From: Cavia porcellus | Taxonomy: Eukaryota > Chordata > Mammalia > Rodentia > Caviidae | NCBI RefSeq assembly: GCF_034190915.1 | Contig: NW_026947506.1 | Span: forward strand, 29,827,248-29,891,247 | Reading direction: 5' to 3' | DNA: 64,000 nucleotides | In this document: piece by piece, positions 46,116-57,164 of the stretch | Layout: every line of letters starts with the position of its first letter | How positions within the stretch are numbered: the stretch's first letter is position 1 | Notes under the pieces: generated by a model | The model's database searches: none | Told to the model about the DNA's origin: nothing | The model's input: the letters and a program-made list of their open reading frames with translations, nothing else | Program-made: the position numbers and the translations under genes

Positions 46116-46350
46116 GAGACAGAACTAGACAGAAGAGCAGCAGGAAATAAAAGGCCCAGACATCAATATAAAGCAATTTGACCTAATATCTGAAAACTAC
46201 TCCACTCAACCGTAGAAAAAAAATATTCTCCCTAAGAGCTCATGGAACTTTCTCCAGAATGGGCCAAATGTTGTGCCATAAAAAAGCTTCAATAAATTTT
46301 TGAAAATCATACAAAATGGATTTCCACATACAAAAGAATGAAGTTGGATA
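46116..46350 (+). mobile_element. L1 ORF2 fragment from upstream of the RT region, out of order
   Basis: 'atcaatataaagcaatttga', 'gagctcatggaactttctcc', 'aatgggccaaatgttgtgcc' and 'aaagcttcaataaatttttg' match the ORF2 stretch that follows the endonuclease. In an intact L1 this lies before the RT domain, but here it lies after it. Confidence 0.65.
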
Positions 46351-46673
46351 TCTACTTCATGCTGCATAAAAAGTTAACTAAAAATGTGTCAAAGAGCTCA
46401 ATACAAAAACTAAATTTATGAAATCCATGAAAGAAAATAAGGTCACAGACCTTCATCAAAACATATTGTGTTTCATCGATGCATATTGCATACAAAATTC
46501 TGGAAATGTAATCTAACAGTCCAGTCACTGTACAGATGAGGAAATAGAGCCAGACCCTGTCAAAGATCTCTGACCCATCAGGCAGAGGCAGAGCAAACCT
46601 CAGTCCACATTTCTCTCCCTCTACACCGGACTGACTCAGGGACCATGTGGTGTGCATTCTCTGTTGAGTCAAG

Positions 46674-46958
46674 GATGGACAGATGGATGAATAATGTATA
46701 GGTAAATAAATGTGTGGACAGACAGGTGTGTGGGTGGTAAATGGATGGCTGGGTAGTATACGTATGAGTAGATAGATGGTGGGTAGATGAATGGGTAGGT
46801 GGATGTGTTGGTGGGTGGCTAGATGGGTGGGTGGATGGGTGAGTGGACAGATGGGTGGGAGCTGGATGAGTAGATGGTGCATGGACAGATAAATAGATGG
46901 GAGAGTGAGTGAGTGGACAGATGGCTGAGTGGTAAATGGATAAGTGGATAATGGATGA
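46674..46958. repeat. GGAT/GGGT tetranucleotide array
   Basis: About 285 bp of ggat, gggt and gtag units with polymorphic-looking blocks such as 'ggtgggtggctagatgggtg'. The 223-codon minus-strand frame through it is largely repeat translation. Confidence 0.9.
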
Positions 46959-49934
46959 ACTTGAGATCCATCAGCCAAAGCCACAGCTCCTGTTGTCTGG
47001 AACCCAGGCTTTGATTTTTCCATCCTCTAGTTCTGGTGGGTAGGGTTGTTTAGATGACCCCTGGCTCCCGAGGGAAGGGGTAAAGGGGAGTCTGCACTGC
47101 TAGTGGGCTATGAGCAGCCCCAGGGCTGGGCTGTGGAGATACAGGGGACCTCAGGAACAGGGCAAACTGCCTGGGCCAGCAGAGGATGGGGAAAGTGGCT
47201 CTGGGGTCAGGTAGGGTTCACTGTTGCCTGTGGGGCTGTTACGAGCCTGAGTTGACAGCTACGGCAGCCCTCGTCTCTAGGTGGCTGTGCTGCTTCAGGA
47301 TCAAGTCCTGGCAAGTCTGCAGCTGCTGCTTTCCCTTCTGAAACATAGGTTTAGGGGAAAGCCCAGGTACTAGCGACCAATAAGACTTGGGGTCCCCGGG
47401 GCAGGCACTGGGGCTGTGTAGGGTACCTGCCCTTGGTCTCCAGGCATTGACAGTCTCTAGAGGCTTGCTAGGGCTGAGCCAAGGTGAGAGAGTCTCAGAG
47501 CTTAGGCCAAGGTCCCAGTGCCTGTTTCCAACCAGGAGTTACAGCCCCAACCAAAAGAAGCAAAGCATCCCTGTCCGCCCCATTCTCCATGCACACCTCA
47601 CAGGTGGACACTCAGATCCCTCTCCAACTGCAGGAGACAGACACAGCTGAGTGCTGCAGAGAGAACACAGCCCTCCCACCCTGATACACAGCCCTGGCAA
47701 GGCTGACCCTGCCTACCAACTGCTCTAGGTTTGGCTCCTGAGGTCTAACATCCCATGTCGGGATACTCTGGAAGGCAGAAGCCCCAAGTAAGCAAATAGG
47801 TGGCAGCTATGCATCCAGCCTCCAGACACTGTTCGTCCCTGAAGTGCTTCCTGACCCTGCACTGGACAGCCAGGGAAGATGTTAGAGACTGGGAAAAATG
47901 TCTTGTGTGTTTGTCCACCCTGTACCCTGGAGGGTAAAGGGACTTCTGGTAGACCAGCTTAGGACAGGGTGGAGTTCTATGCCCAGGGCCTGGGGTTGCC
48001 TGCTTCTGCTCAGAAGCCAGCAGGGGCTGAGCCATCTCTTCACCCAAGGGCAGGCACTGTGGGAATGGATGCCAGGTGCGTGGCATCCCTCGGGTCAGCC
48101 CTCCAAGGAACGCTGCCCACGAATTGGCAGGCTGGGGGCCAGATAATGAATACTCCACATTTTTTGGCGGCTCAAAAGCCTGGTTGGAAACAGTCATCAT
48201 TTTATTCTGCAGCAACCACAGTTCTTCGTCTGAGTGCTGTAGGGAGGGGCAGACCATGGCTGTTGGGGTGGGGCTGGTAGCTACTCCTGCACTCTGTGGC
48301 CACTTCCAAGGTCAGACTGGCCCTGGCTCCCATTAGGGTGAATCAAAGCAACTAGGTTGCTAATGGCTTCGGGAGCCTGGCACATAGGAACCTGGCTCTG
48401 AGCCCTAACCTGCAAGGGTCACTTTTGATGTTAAGGACCCAGAAAAGGCTCAGAGCCCAGCCCTGTCCCAAGGCCCTCAGCGCTGGTGGAGCACAAAGGC
48501 TCAGTATGTCTATGCTACAGAAGCCAAGCAAGACGCTTCTAGACTCGTGTCCAGAGATTGCCAGACCAGTAGTCTACCTTCACTCTATTATGTGGGAAGG
48601 AGGCTCTAGGGAGTTCTCTCCCATTGAGAACCCACAGGTGTACAAGGCACAGTGTTCTGGCTAGGCTTGGACCTACCTGGCCATCCTCCCATGTGATAAT
48701 GGACCCCCCCATGACTCTTCCTCTCAGCATCCACTCTGGGACAAGCTTTTTATGTACACCACCAATGGGACAGTGCCCAGCCCAAGGTACAGTGAGGTCA
48801 TACAAAGTCACATTGAATGGCCGCTCAGCAGCAGAGGTTTGGGGGTAAGGCTGTCTCCCAGCACTGTTCTCAGCTAGACTGATCCCAAAATGGGGCACCG
48901 CCAGCTCATACTCCAGGTTGGGCCACTGAAGATCCTGCTGGTCCTGCTCATCTGGGGCAGTGTCACAGAGGAACCCAAAGGTCAGAGTCAAGCTGATCTT
49001 GGTGGCTACAAATAGGTCTTAGGAGTCTGGTCAGTGGGCCCAAGGTACACCCATCCAGCCCTGCCCATTGCATCTTGTCTGCTCTGGACTACAGCTCCTG
49101 CCCCACCAACAGCCCCATGGCTGGGTACCAGGAGACAGGTGGGCAGGAACAGGGAGCTGGGGCAGCTCAGAAGCAGTGTGAAGAAGAGTAGAGCTGAGAC
49201 TGCTCTCTGGCAGGTAGGCTACACCCAGGTACAGAGGCATGGCCTTAACAGTGTAAAAGTTCAATGGGCCAGGCCCTGAGACCCCCTCTGTAGAGCTCCT
49301 GGGCCCTACTCCGCTCCCACTGTACTCTCAGCCTTGTGATGGCCCAGGCCAGCAGCACCAGCTACCAACACAGGGGTCCCCAGATTTCCATTTCTATTGA
49401 CCCAGGAAGGCTTCATGCCTTGGGGATGCACATGCCCGAGGCCAGATGCAGAGACCTCAGTCTGCAGAACAGGTGGTACATAAATACAGCCCTGGTGCTT
49501 CCTGGGTACAGTCTGAGAGGTGTCCTGACACACCTGAGGGCCCAAAGCACCGAGCCTGTGTGGGACTGACTCAGTTTCCCCACCCAACCCGGGCTGTTTG
49601 TGAGATCTAGTACCAATGAGCTGCCTATACCTCAAGCTCTGCAAGACACCATAGTGCACACTGGGCGAGTACCATCTTGAGGGGAGTCTTACCCTCCTTC
49701 ACGCTGAGCTAGAAGCTAAAGAAATCCCAGCCCCTTCTGCAGATGTGACTGATTTTTCAGCCCAACTGACGGCCAGGAAATATAGGGGCGGGTGTTAGAC
49801 CACGGTCTGAAGTAGGCATGGAGAGGCTGAGGGAGACAGGACAAACTGCCAGGGGAAGAGAGGCTGGTCAAGGCTTGTGGGCATCCACGACCCCTAGGTG
49901 CCTCACACGGTCCCACAAACCCTCCAAGCCACCT
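46959..49934. other. Intergenic with one unassigned minus-strand ORF
   Basis: GC-moderate unique DNA. The open frame at 48539-48991 (minus, 150 codons) has a composition closer to real protein than its neighbours, but I recognise no family and see no adjoining exons that continue it convincingly. It is not called as a gene. Confidence 0.4.
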
Positions 49935-50000
49935 CTTCCTGTTTACAGATGGGAAACTGAGGCTCCATGCACTAAGGTACCTAGCTGATTGGGCACCCAC
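49935..50000 (-). repeat. MIR SINE fragment
   Basis: Antisense MIR core, 'tttacagatgggaaactgag', is followed by worn 'cactaaggtacctagctgat'. Confidence 0.55.
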
Positions 50001-52639
50001 TCCATGGACTGCATGTGAATGAGGGACAACATTCCATGCAGTCTGTAGGGTGCTAGACAGCCATGGAGAGGTCCACATCATGGGGAGCCACACAGCATCA
50101 CTCCATGCCCACTTCACTTTTAAATCAAATCAACAATCTTTTTATTTTTTTAATATTTTAAATTTTCCATCAGTCTCTGACCCACAATTAGGTCTGACAC
50201 CCAGGGCAGAGCACCCTGGTGCAGCACTCAGGAACCAAGCAGTCTTATTTTATTCCCCCAACTGCGGGCCCTGCTCTTACCCCGGCCCTGGGGCTGGGCA
50301 CATTTTAGGCCTGATTTCAGCTGAGGACAGGTGGCCTACAACAGTAGCAGTCTTAGGCGGCTTGCCCAGAGCCCCTAGCTTAGGTGTCACTGTGGTGGCT
50401 ATGGCTGCGCTGGGGGCTGCCCAGGTCCCTGTTCTCATGACCGCCTTACCTCAAAGGAAGCACCTGCCCCCAACACACACAAACACACACACACACACTA
50501 CTGTACATCTGACCCCACAGCTGCATGCTGGCCTCTACTATGATCTAGGGACCAGGCCCCACTGGGCTCAGGGCACAGTCATTAGGCTGCCTGGCGCAGG
50601 AATGTCAGTGGGTGGCTCAGTTGTAACCCAGGTGCGACAGGGTCTCGTCTACTCTGAGGTTTAAGCATAAGTCCTGCTTCTTCCCTGCATTCCCCTTGGG
50701 ATAACTCTTGACCCAGTTCATGGGGAAATCCAGATTTGATCTCTGAACTCAGCCCAGGTGGTTGTAAGTAAACAATGAGGGTGGTCTCTATCATCAGCTC
50801 AGCCACCAATACCTTCCCAAGACCCCACAGAGACAGCCTTTTGGGCACTGGGGCTGCCAAGCGTCTCTTTCTTTGCTTAAACCAGGGATGAGGGACTGAG
50901 GCCCTAGAAGGGCTCTAGACACACCTGGCTTCAACACAATCCCTCTGCCACACCCCCAGGACACTTTAAGGGCACAACTCCATCCTTAAAACACAGCTAA
51001 CCTCAATAGGTCAAATTCCCATCCCTAGAAGCCCAAGAGAAACCGGAGGCCAATCAGAGTAGACTCAGGACCCCAAGGGCCACACTTGCACCCTGCATTT
51101 CCTGCAGACAAAAGTAGAAGCTGGTGGTGCCTCTGATCCAGTGGGGTCTCCAGGTTGCTGAGGCTGAGTGTCCGCTCTGTAGACAGGATCCAGGCTGAGG
51201 TTCAGCTGTGCTGACTCTGGATTCACTTGCCCTGGGGACCTAGGCAGCATGCAGAAGGAGACCAGCCTGGTTCAAACTATTCCACCAGCCAGGACACCAA
51301 GGCCTGGATGGAGAGAATTGAGGGACACAACCTGGAAATGGTATGATCAGGTGAGCTCATCTCTGGGCAGGTGTAAGAACTCTGTTAACAAAGAAGGCTC
51401 CATTGCTGCCCACACCCACTGCAGCCTGGGCTTGTGGCTCTGCAAGAGGCTGTGACTTGCATTCAAGGTCACAGCATAGATGCAGACACCTGTCCCTGGA
51501 GTCCCAAGAGCACCCAGTCAGTAGCATGTGATCCTCACAAGGTGCTGAGGCACGCATGGCCCCACCTTGCAGATGTGTAGATGGATGTGCAGCTGGAGAG
51601 GCCCCTGGCCCAAGGTCTCAGGGCACACAGGATGAAAGAGTCAAATCTGAGCAGAGCTGTCTCACAAGTCACACCCAGGGGGCCAGCACAGGAGCTGGAA
51701 TGCCAGGAATGCACGGCAGACCGAACCAAGGCCTGTGGTAGTGCGGGCAGCTCAGCCCAATCCAGCCAGACCTGGCCTCTCCCAGCAGTCACCTGCAACC
51801 TGTCCTGGGGGAAGAGATAGGGATGAGTGGAATGGTCCTTGCTCATGGGCCTGTCCCAGGGCTCTGACATCTTCAGCAGTGCCATCTCCAGTTCCTCCAG
51901 TGGGATTCCCCACAGTCTTTGTAAAGGACCTAGCATCTCACCAGACAGTCTACACACAAGAAAAATCACAGTGCACCAACATCTCAAGCACACACTAAAG
52001 AATGTGTATGCACTGAGCACACTGGTGGGCACTGAGTCAGAAGCGGTACAGTACAAGGACACTGCAGGCCCCAGCAGGAACTCTCAGGTGCCAGGCACAA
52101 TGGGCGTCTGTCTATCCATGGTGGAAGAGCCAGAGTACAGGGCAGGGCCAGCCTTCAGCACAACCCCTCCAGTCTTCAGGTCACTTCAATCACTTGAAAA
52201 GCACCTGGAACCCAAAAGCTACAGAGTGAGCCACCAAAGATGCTCCTTACAACACAGCTCCACCAGCTCATGCCCAAGAGATGCAGCCATCACACCACAG
52301 TCACCCAAGGTGCAAGAGAGGGTCACGTGGGCTCAGAGGCCATGGAGGGAGGTGGCTCCAGGGTAACAGTAGGTTGGCTTGCTGCTTGATACAACCATTG
52401 TCCCCTGGCTGTTCTGGGGCAGGACAGTCTCTGGTCCCTGTGGATGGGCTCTCCAGTGGGTTATGGTACCCGATGACAATGGCATTCCAGATGCTCAGCA
52501 TAGGCAGGTCAGGTCCACCAGCCCAAGCGCTCTAACCCCTTTTTTCGTCCGACAATTGCCCACATGACCAGGGGTTGGGTTAGACTCCAGTAAGCAACGA
52601 GAAAAACGTGACCACAAGATGTGTTTCACGTGCATATTT
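50001..52639. other. Intergenic stretch just downstream of PDGFA
   Basis: Unique DNA with a CA microsatellite at 50472-50498. The 204-codon plus-strand frame (50050-50664) runs through the CA repeat and is not credible as a gene. Nothing else was recognised. Confidence 0.5.
50472..50498. repeat. CA dinucleotide microsatellite
   Basis: About twelve CA units with one interruption ('caaacaca'). Confidence 0.9.
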
Positions 52640-52656
52640 TTTTTTTCTTTCTGGTT

Positions 52657-52696
52657 CAAAAAATAATAATAGTAATAATAATAATAATAGTAGTCA
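52657..52696. repeat. TAA/TAG trinucleotide repeat at the distal end of the PDGFA 3' UTR
   Basis: About ten 'aat' or 'agt' units lie on plus, giving 'att' units in the transcript. It lies at the far end of the recognisable UTR. From memory, the human UTR has no such array at the matching place, so it may be a lineage-specific expansion. Confidence 0.75.
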
Positions 52697-53033
52697 GGCT
52701 TTCAGGTATATAAAACTGGTAACAGTAAAAACACAAACTTCACCTTTACCAAAAACAGCCAATCAAAACAAAACTAAAAACACCACAAGGAAACCACATA
52801 TGCACATTTCTGTTAATACAAATAAAGCACAACCTCTTACCAAAAATAAAGAATTTAGGTTCTGTCCAGACACTCCGCAGGGCACACATGCCACACAGTC
52901 ACCCTTTCGGGGGAGGACAGTGGGCAGCGCCATGGGGGGATACAGTCCACTTCATTAGGAAAACAAGTGAGCAAGGGAGGAACACATAAAGCTGGAAACA
53001 TGTAGGAAATGATGCATAGGTAGGTATACCATG

Positions 53034-53039
53034 TTTATT
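53034..53039 (-). terminator. PDGFA: PDGFA proximal polyadenylation signal AATAAA
   Basis: TTTATT on the plus strand reads AATAAA on the transcribed minus strand. It sits about 750 nt after the short-form stop, in a block that matches the conserved end region of the known transcript. Transcripts probably also extend further left, because the recognisable UTR continues to about 52640. Confidence 0.6.
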
Positions 53040-53786
53040 TTAATACATCTCATTAGTTGCATCCTGCTAGGAAACACACATGTGGCACGGTCCTGACAGT
53101 TACAGCAGCCTGTGTGTTATCGGCGTAAATGTCATCCAAGAGATAATTAAAAAAAAATGCTAGGCAAAGAGTAAAAAGGAAAGCTTAATCACTTTATGGT
53201 GTAAAAAAAAAAAAATTAAAAAAACAAAGGAACAAAAAAAAAAAAAAAAAAAAAAACCACCCACTTAAGGCTCTGGGGAAGGCCCCGGATAGACCCAAGC
53301 GCGACAGCCAGGAGTTGTGGTTTCCGCATTGGCGCGGCTGCTCCTGTCACCCCGCGTCCCACGTGCCCTGCAGAGCCTGGCGCCCCACAAGCGTCCACAA
53401 CTCCACGTCCTTGGCAAAGAGCACCTGTGACCACCGACAGAAATCCATCCCGTGAGCCGCCACGCGTCCACCCCGCGGGGCAGCCCTTTCGTCCACCGCG
53501 TAGATATATTTTGTGGGTCCAGTTTGTTTTTGTCATGTTTTGTGGTTTGTTTTCTCTCTCGCTGACAAGGAGGCTTCTGCTGTCTCTCGGAGTGCTACAA
53601 TACGTGCTTTGATGTCACACTGAACAAATGCACACTGTCGCTTTGTTCTCCAGGGTGCTCTTGGACACAGTTTTCACGGAGGAGAACAAAGACCACACGC
53701 TGGCAATAAAGCACCGTACATAGTAGGTTCAGGAATGTAACACGCCATGTACATCCGTGTCCCAGGAGAGGGCTGCTGGGTTATCC

Positions 53787-53797
53787 TCACCTCACAT
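53787..53797 (-). CDS. PDGFA: PDGFA exon 7 coding end (short isoform, Asp-Val-Arg stop)
   Basis: When exon 6 is skipped, the last G of exon 5 joins ATGTGAGGTGA at the start of exon 7, giving Asp-Val-Arg and a TGA stop at 53787-53789. This is the conserved C-terminus of the short, freely diffusing PDGF-A isoform. The acceptor is strong, with a pyrimidine-rich tract ending CTCCCTGCAG. In the long isoform the same sequence is untranslated, because the stop codon lies in exon 6. Confidence 0.93.
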
Positions 53798-54044
53798 CTG
53801 CAGGGAGAGCGAGAGACACAGGCTGAGAGCCAGGACCCCTGGCACACAATGCAGCACAGACAGGAAACACTGATAACGGAGGGGGGAGGGAGGGGATGGA
53901 CTCGATCAGGAGCACAAGCTGTGCGAGACTCTGGATTTCAATTTGCCATGAAATTTTTTAAAAATCAAACTTGCCATGTTATTCAGAAAGAACAGGGACC
54001 GTTATCATGGCACCACACAGAACGTCTTGAAAGCAAGCCCCCTG

Positions 54045-54110
54045 CTTCCATTGTACAGGTAAGGAAACTGAGCCCCAGACAGGTTCTTCGGTCCTTCTCC
54101 CTACCTTCCT
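54045..54110 (-). repeat. MIR SINE fragment
   Basis: The stretch reads as a MIR antisense: the 'aaggaaactgagcc' core follows a worn 'ttgtacag'. It lies in PDGFA intron 6 and runs with the transcript. Confidence 0.5.
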
Positions 54111-54232
54111 TTCCTTCTAGCCTAGCCCTGGATGTGACTTCTGGAGCTCTGGCAGCCATCGTGATCCATGAAACAGCTCAGAACAGATGCCACCAAGCAC
54201 AGGCACTGTGACCAGGCAGACTAAACTGTTTT

Positions 54233-54318
54233 CATTTTTGTATTTTTCCTGATGCCAGGGACCAAACCCAGGAGAGTAGCCGGGCAAGTGCTGTAAGGCT
54301 GAGCCTCACATAGCCCTG
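54233..54318 (-). mobile_element. Diverged ID SINE
   Basis: The reverse complement shows a recognisable ID tail half: a GCACTTGCC-like segment, then GGGTTTGGTCCCTGGCA and an A-rich end. It is much more diverged than the ID copies elsewhere in the window and has lost the A box. It lies in PDGFA intron 6. Confidence 0.55.
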
Positions 54319-55350
54319 CCCTGGGTTTCCAGCAGCTTTCCCCTACCCATTCCAGCATTGTGTTGGCCAGGGGCAGCAGGACTTTGTCAGCTGGTTCTTC
54401 AGATGCACGAAGTCCCCCACTACTACATCACACTCCCAGGGCACCTACGAGACACTTTCCTCTCAGGGAGTCCTTCCTGGGATATAAGTGCCTCTCTTAC
54501 CACAGGACCTCAGGGGTCAGGGCTCAGATGCCCGTCTCTGAAGAGTCTACTCGAGTCTAGAACAACTATGTCTTGGATGCCATGGAGTCCCATGTGACAG
54601 GAGAAGGAGCAGGCCAGACAGGCCAGTGATGGGGAGGCTCCACCATGACTGCATCCCCTACTTCTGGGAAGTGACATTTCCTATATTTCCCAGGTCAGCA
54701 GAGAAAAAAAAACCACTGGGTGGGAATTATGGACCAACCATCTTTCTTCCCACCGTATTCTTTCAGACTAGAGCAGTGACTTCTGGAGCCTAAGCAGCCA
54801 CCTGGGGTCACGTGGCCATTCTGAGACGGGATGCTAGACGAAAGAGGAGCCTCAGTGATACCTGCAACTGTAGCACCTGCTCCCGCCTCCCCATCTTTGG
54901 ACAGAACTCGTCCATCAACTGTATCCCTCTGGCTGGTGTACAGGAGCTAACAGACCCATTCAATACTCCGTAGTCTTCGGCTGCACTCAGCTCAGTTTCC
55001 TTGTCTGTCAGTGAGGTTAAGCCGCTTGCCCCATGATCCGACTGGTAAACATCCGACCCAACCCCTCCCATCTATGTGTGATGCCTTGTGGCCCGATCAA
55101 TGACAAAGGACAGAGAGGCAAGAGGCGATCCGAGCATAATGAGCGTGTACCATGGGCTTGTGTACGCAGGAGGGGACGGGAGCGGCACAGACCCACAGCC
55201 CAGCAGACCCGAAGCAGGCAGACCCAAGGCCAATCAGGGCCACGGCCGCACCGCTGGGCAGAAGCTGATCATTTGCCGGTGTGACCGTCGATTGCTCCCC
55301 CAGCCTGTGCGGTCCCAGCACTCCCAGCATGGTGGGGTGGCAGGGCCTAC

Positions 55351-55419
55351 CTGGTTGGCCGCTTTAGGTGGGTTTTAACCTTTTTCTTTTCCGTTTTTTA
55401 CCTGACTCCCTACGCCTTC
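55351..55419 (-). CDS. PDGFA: PDGFA exon 6, alternative (basic matrix-retention tail, stop of the long isoform)
   Basis: This 69-nt cassette exon completes a Gly codon and then encodes R-R-R-E-S-G-K-K-R-K-R-K-R-L-K-P-T, followed by TAA at 55364-55366. In characterised mammals this basic tail binds heparan sulphate and cell-surface matrix, so the long isoform is retained near the producing cell while the short isoform diffuses. The acceptor is CACCAACAG with an interrupted pyrimidine tract, weaker than that of exon 7, which fits regulated inclusion. The donor is GTAGGC. One change from human as I recall it is Arg for Pro at the second tail position, which makes the tail slightly more basic. 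A CpG-dense intron segment lies immediately downstream in the gene. Confidence 0.96.
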
Positions 55420-55917
55420 CTGTTGGTGAAAGGCAGGGAGGGTGAGTAGCCTCAGGGAGCAGACTGTAGCAATAAATACCTGAGTGTTTATCTTGAGGGA
55501 AAACTTGGCCCGCCCAGGCTCGGAGACACTTCCGGGTCCTTCTGTCCTCAGGCAAGCCTGGGGCCACAAGCTCCTGCTGCTCTCCACCTGCAGCAAGTGC
55601 CCAGCATCCACCTGTCTGCTCCTCTGGCCACTTGGCAGGGCCTTCTGCACCCACCTCTCTCACCTGGCCCAGCCCCTCACTCCAGCTCACAACCTGCTCT
55701 TTTGCCAACTCTCCAGGTGGCAAGAACCCTGCCCTGTCCCCAGGTGATAGAACCCCACCCCTGTGTGCTCAGCTGTGTGCCCTTGCCCCGCTAAAAGGTT
55801 TGGACCCATTAAGCTGTTACCCTGAGGATCCCATACCAGGAGCCACCTAAAACTCCCAGACTCAGCTTCCAGGAACCCCCAGCAGTGGTGAGGAATAGGA
55901 CACAGATCGCCACTCAC
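55420..55917 (-). other. PDGFA: PDGFA intron 5
   Basis: This 498-nt intron separates exon 5 from alternative exon 6. It is GC-moderate and repeat-poor. Its 3' end has a pyrimidine tract broken by purines before CAACAG, consistent with a weak acceptor. No additional ORF or RNA gene was seen. Confidence 0.85.
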
Positions 55918-56044
55918 CCGTCTCCTCTTCCCGATGGTCTGGATTCAGGCTGGAGGTCGCGCACGCACACTCCAGGTGTTCCTCTAACCTCACCTGGACC
56001 TCTTTCAACTTTGGCTTCTTCCTGACATACTCCACTTTGGCCAC
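55918..56044 (-). CDS. PDGFA: PDGFA exon 5 (end of the PDGF domain, receptor-binding loop)
   Basis: This 127-nt exon encodes 42 residues plus one base, from [11 protein letters not shown] to R-E-E-E-T. The basic stretch V-R-K-K-P lies in the loop that contacts PDGFR-alpha. The motif E-C-A-C provides the last two of the eight conserved cysteines. The acceptor is CTCTCCGCAG and the donor is the strong GTGAGT. The single trailing G makes Gly when joined to exon 6 (long form) or Asp when joined to exon 7 (short form), so both splice choices stay in frame. Small C-terminal differences from human (S-S-L and D-H-R-E-E-E) fall outside the knot. Confidence 0.98.
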
Positions 56045-57164
56045 CTGCGGAGAGCAAAGCCACTGTGAACACCAGGAGGGGGGATTTGGGCACTACGCTG
56101 AGGCTGGGACTACAAGGCCCATGCCAGGGTGGGAGTGGAGTTAGAGCAGCCTAATCTTGACCTCTGACCTCCATGAGGGCAGGCATGCAAGTGAACTTAG
56201 CCTCATTTGTTTAGGACAAACTGAAAGGCTCACACGCCCCTGGTGGTCTGAGCATTCCCACAGTGCAGGTGATGAGAGACAGCAGTAGCTTCCAGAGCTG
56301 GGTGTACTAGGCAATGATCTTAGTTGTGCATTTTATCAGTAAAGAAGGCACACAGACTGTGCCAGGGATGTAATTTCCTCTGCTGTGCGTGGCTAGTGCC
56401 AGTCAACCCGCATGGTGCCCTCCCCACTCTACCCCCGACTACCCCTCTAACTACGGTCCAGGAGAAATGGCACAGATCCACAGCCACTTGGTGGCTCAGC
56501 CAGGCCTGGGGTTCTGTGGACTCAGACGGGCCTGGCCTTCCTCAGCAGCATGGATGAGGGACACCTGGCCATCACAAGGCCAGGTGAGGTTGATTCTGTA
56601 CCAGGGCTGCTGCTTCTGGTACAGAGAGCTCAGAGAAACCCAGATCTGAGCTGAGAGCCTCCTCTTCAAATGAGGGGCCCATCTGAAGCACCAGACCCCA
56701 TCACAGACCAAAGCCACCTATGCCCTCCCCAGAAGTACAGGACAGAACTCCCAGCCTGGTCAAGCTCCAGGTGCTTGAAAACAAAGGTTCATGCTAGAGA
56801 CTGTCTCCAGTCCTGTGAGACTTTCTAGGTGTCCACAGGCCCAGGTGGGCCCTGGGACCAAACAGTCATGGGAACACAATCCCCACCCAATCCCACAGAT
56901 GCATACATTAGGCACTCAATCCAGGTTCTCACAAGCACCAGCCCCAGAGGCTACCATGTGCTGGACACCTCACCTCCCCCATGAGTGGGTGAGATGCAGT
57001 CTGACCACCACCCTCCTCAGAGTCCAAAGGCCAGTTAGCACTCCGTCCTCCTACCCAGAACCCGCACCTCCAGGGACAGAAGAGACACCAAAGCACAACA
57101 AGCTTCTCCCCAGGACGTCCCAAGATCATGCATGGCGGTCTGTCCCTAGTGGATGCAGGAGCAG

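Larger units (their letters stand above)
52640..53786 (-). other. PDGFA: PDGFA 3' UTR (exon 7)
   Basis: The minus strand from the short-form stop leftward closely follows the known mammalian PDGFA 3' UTR as I remember it. The first 200 nt or so are very well conserved. A CpG-rich block of about 230 nt follows (53285-53515). Next come U-rich tracts (antisense poly-A at 53206-53257) and a conserved stretch around 53030-53140 that includes a polyadenylation signal. A distal part ends near the TAA/TTA repeat at 52657-52696. Such U-rich, long UTRs usually carry stability and microRNA control sites; I did not assign individual sites. The distal end is approximate. Confidence 0.85.
53798..55350 (-). 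other. PDGFA: PDGFA intron 6
   Basis: The 1553-nt intron between alternative exon 6 and exon 7 contains an antisense MIR (54045-54110), a worn antisense ID SINE (54233-54318) and a CpG-dense segment (55030-55320). No other exon-like sequence was seen. Confidence 0.85.

Noticed and set aside
48539..48991. Faint resemblance of one ORF to a PI3-kinase C2-type segment
   Set aside because: Only short motifs lined up, the intervening sequence did not, and the nucleotides did not resemble the gene.
50050..50664. 204-codon plus-strand ORF
   Set aside because: It crosses a CA microsatellite and a T-rich stretch, has no domain and no splice or promoter context.
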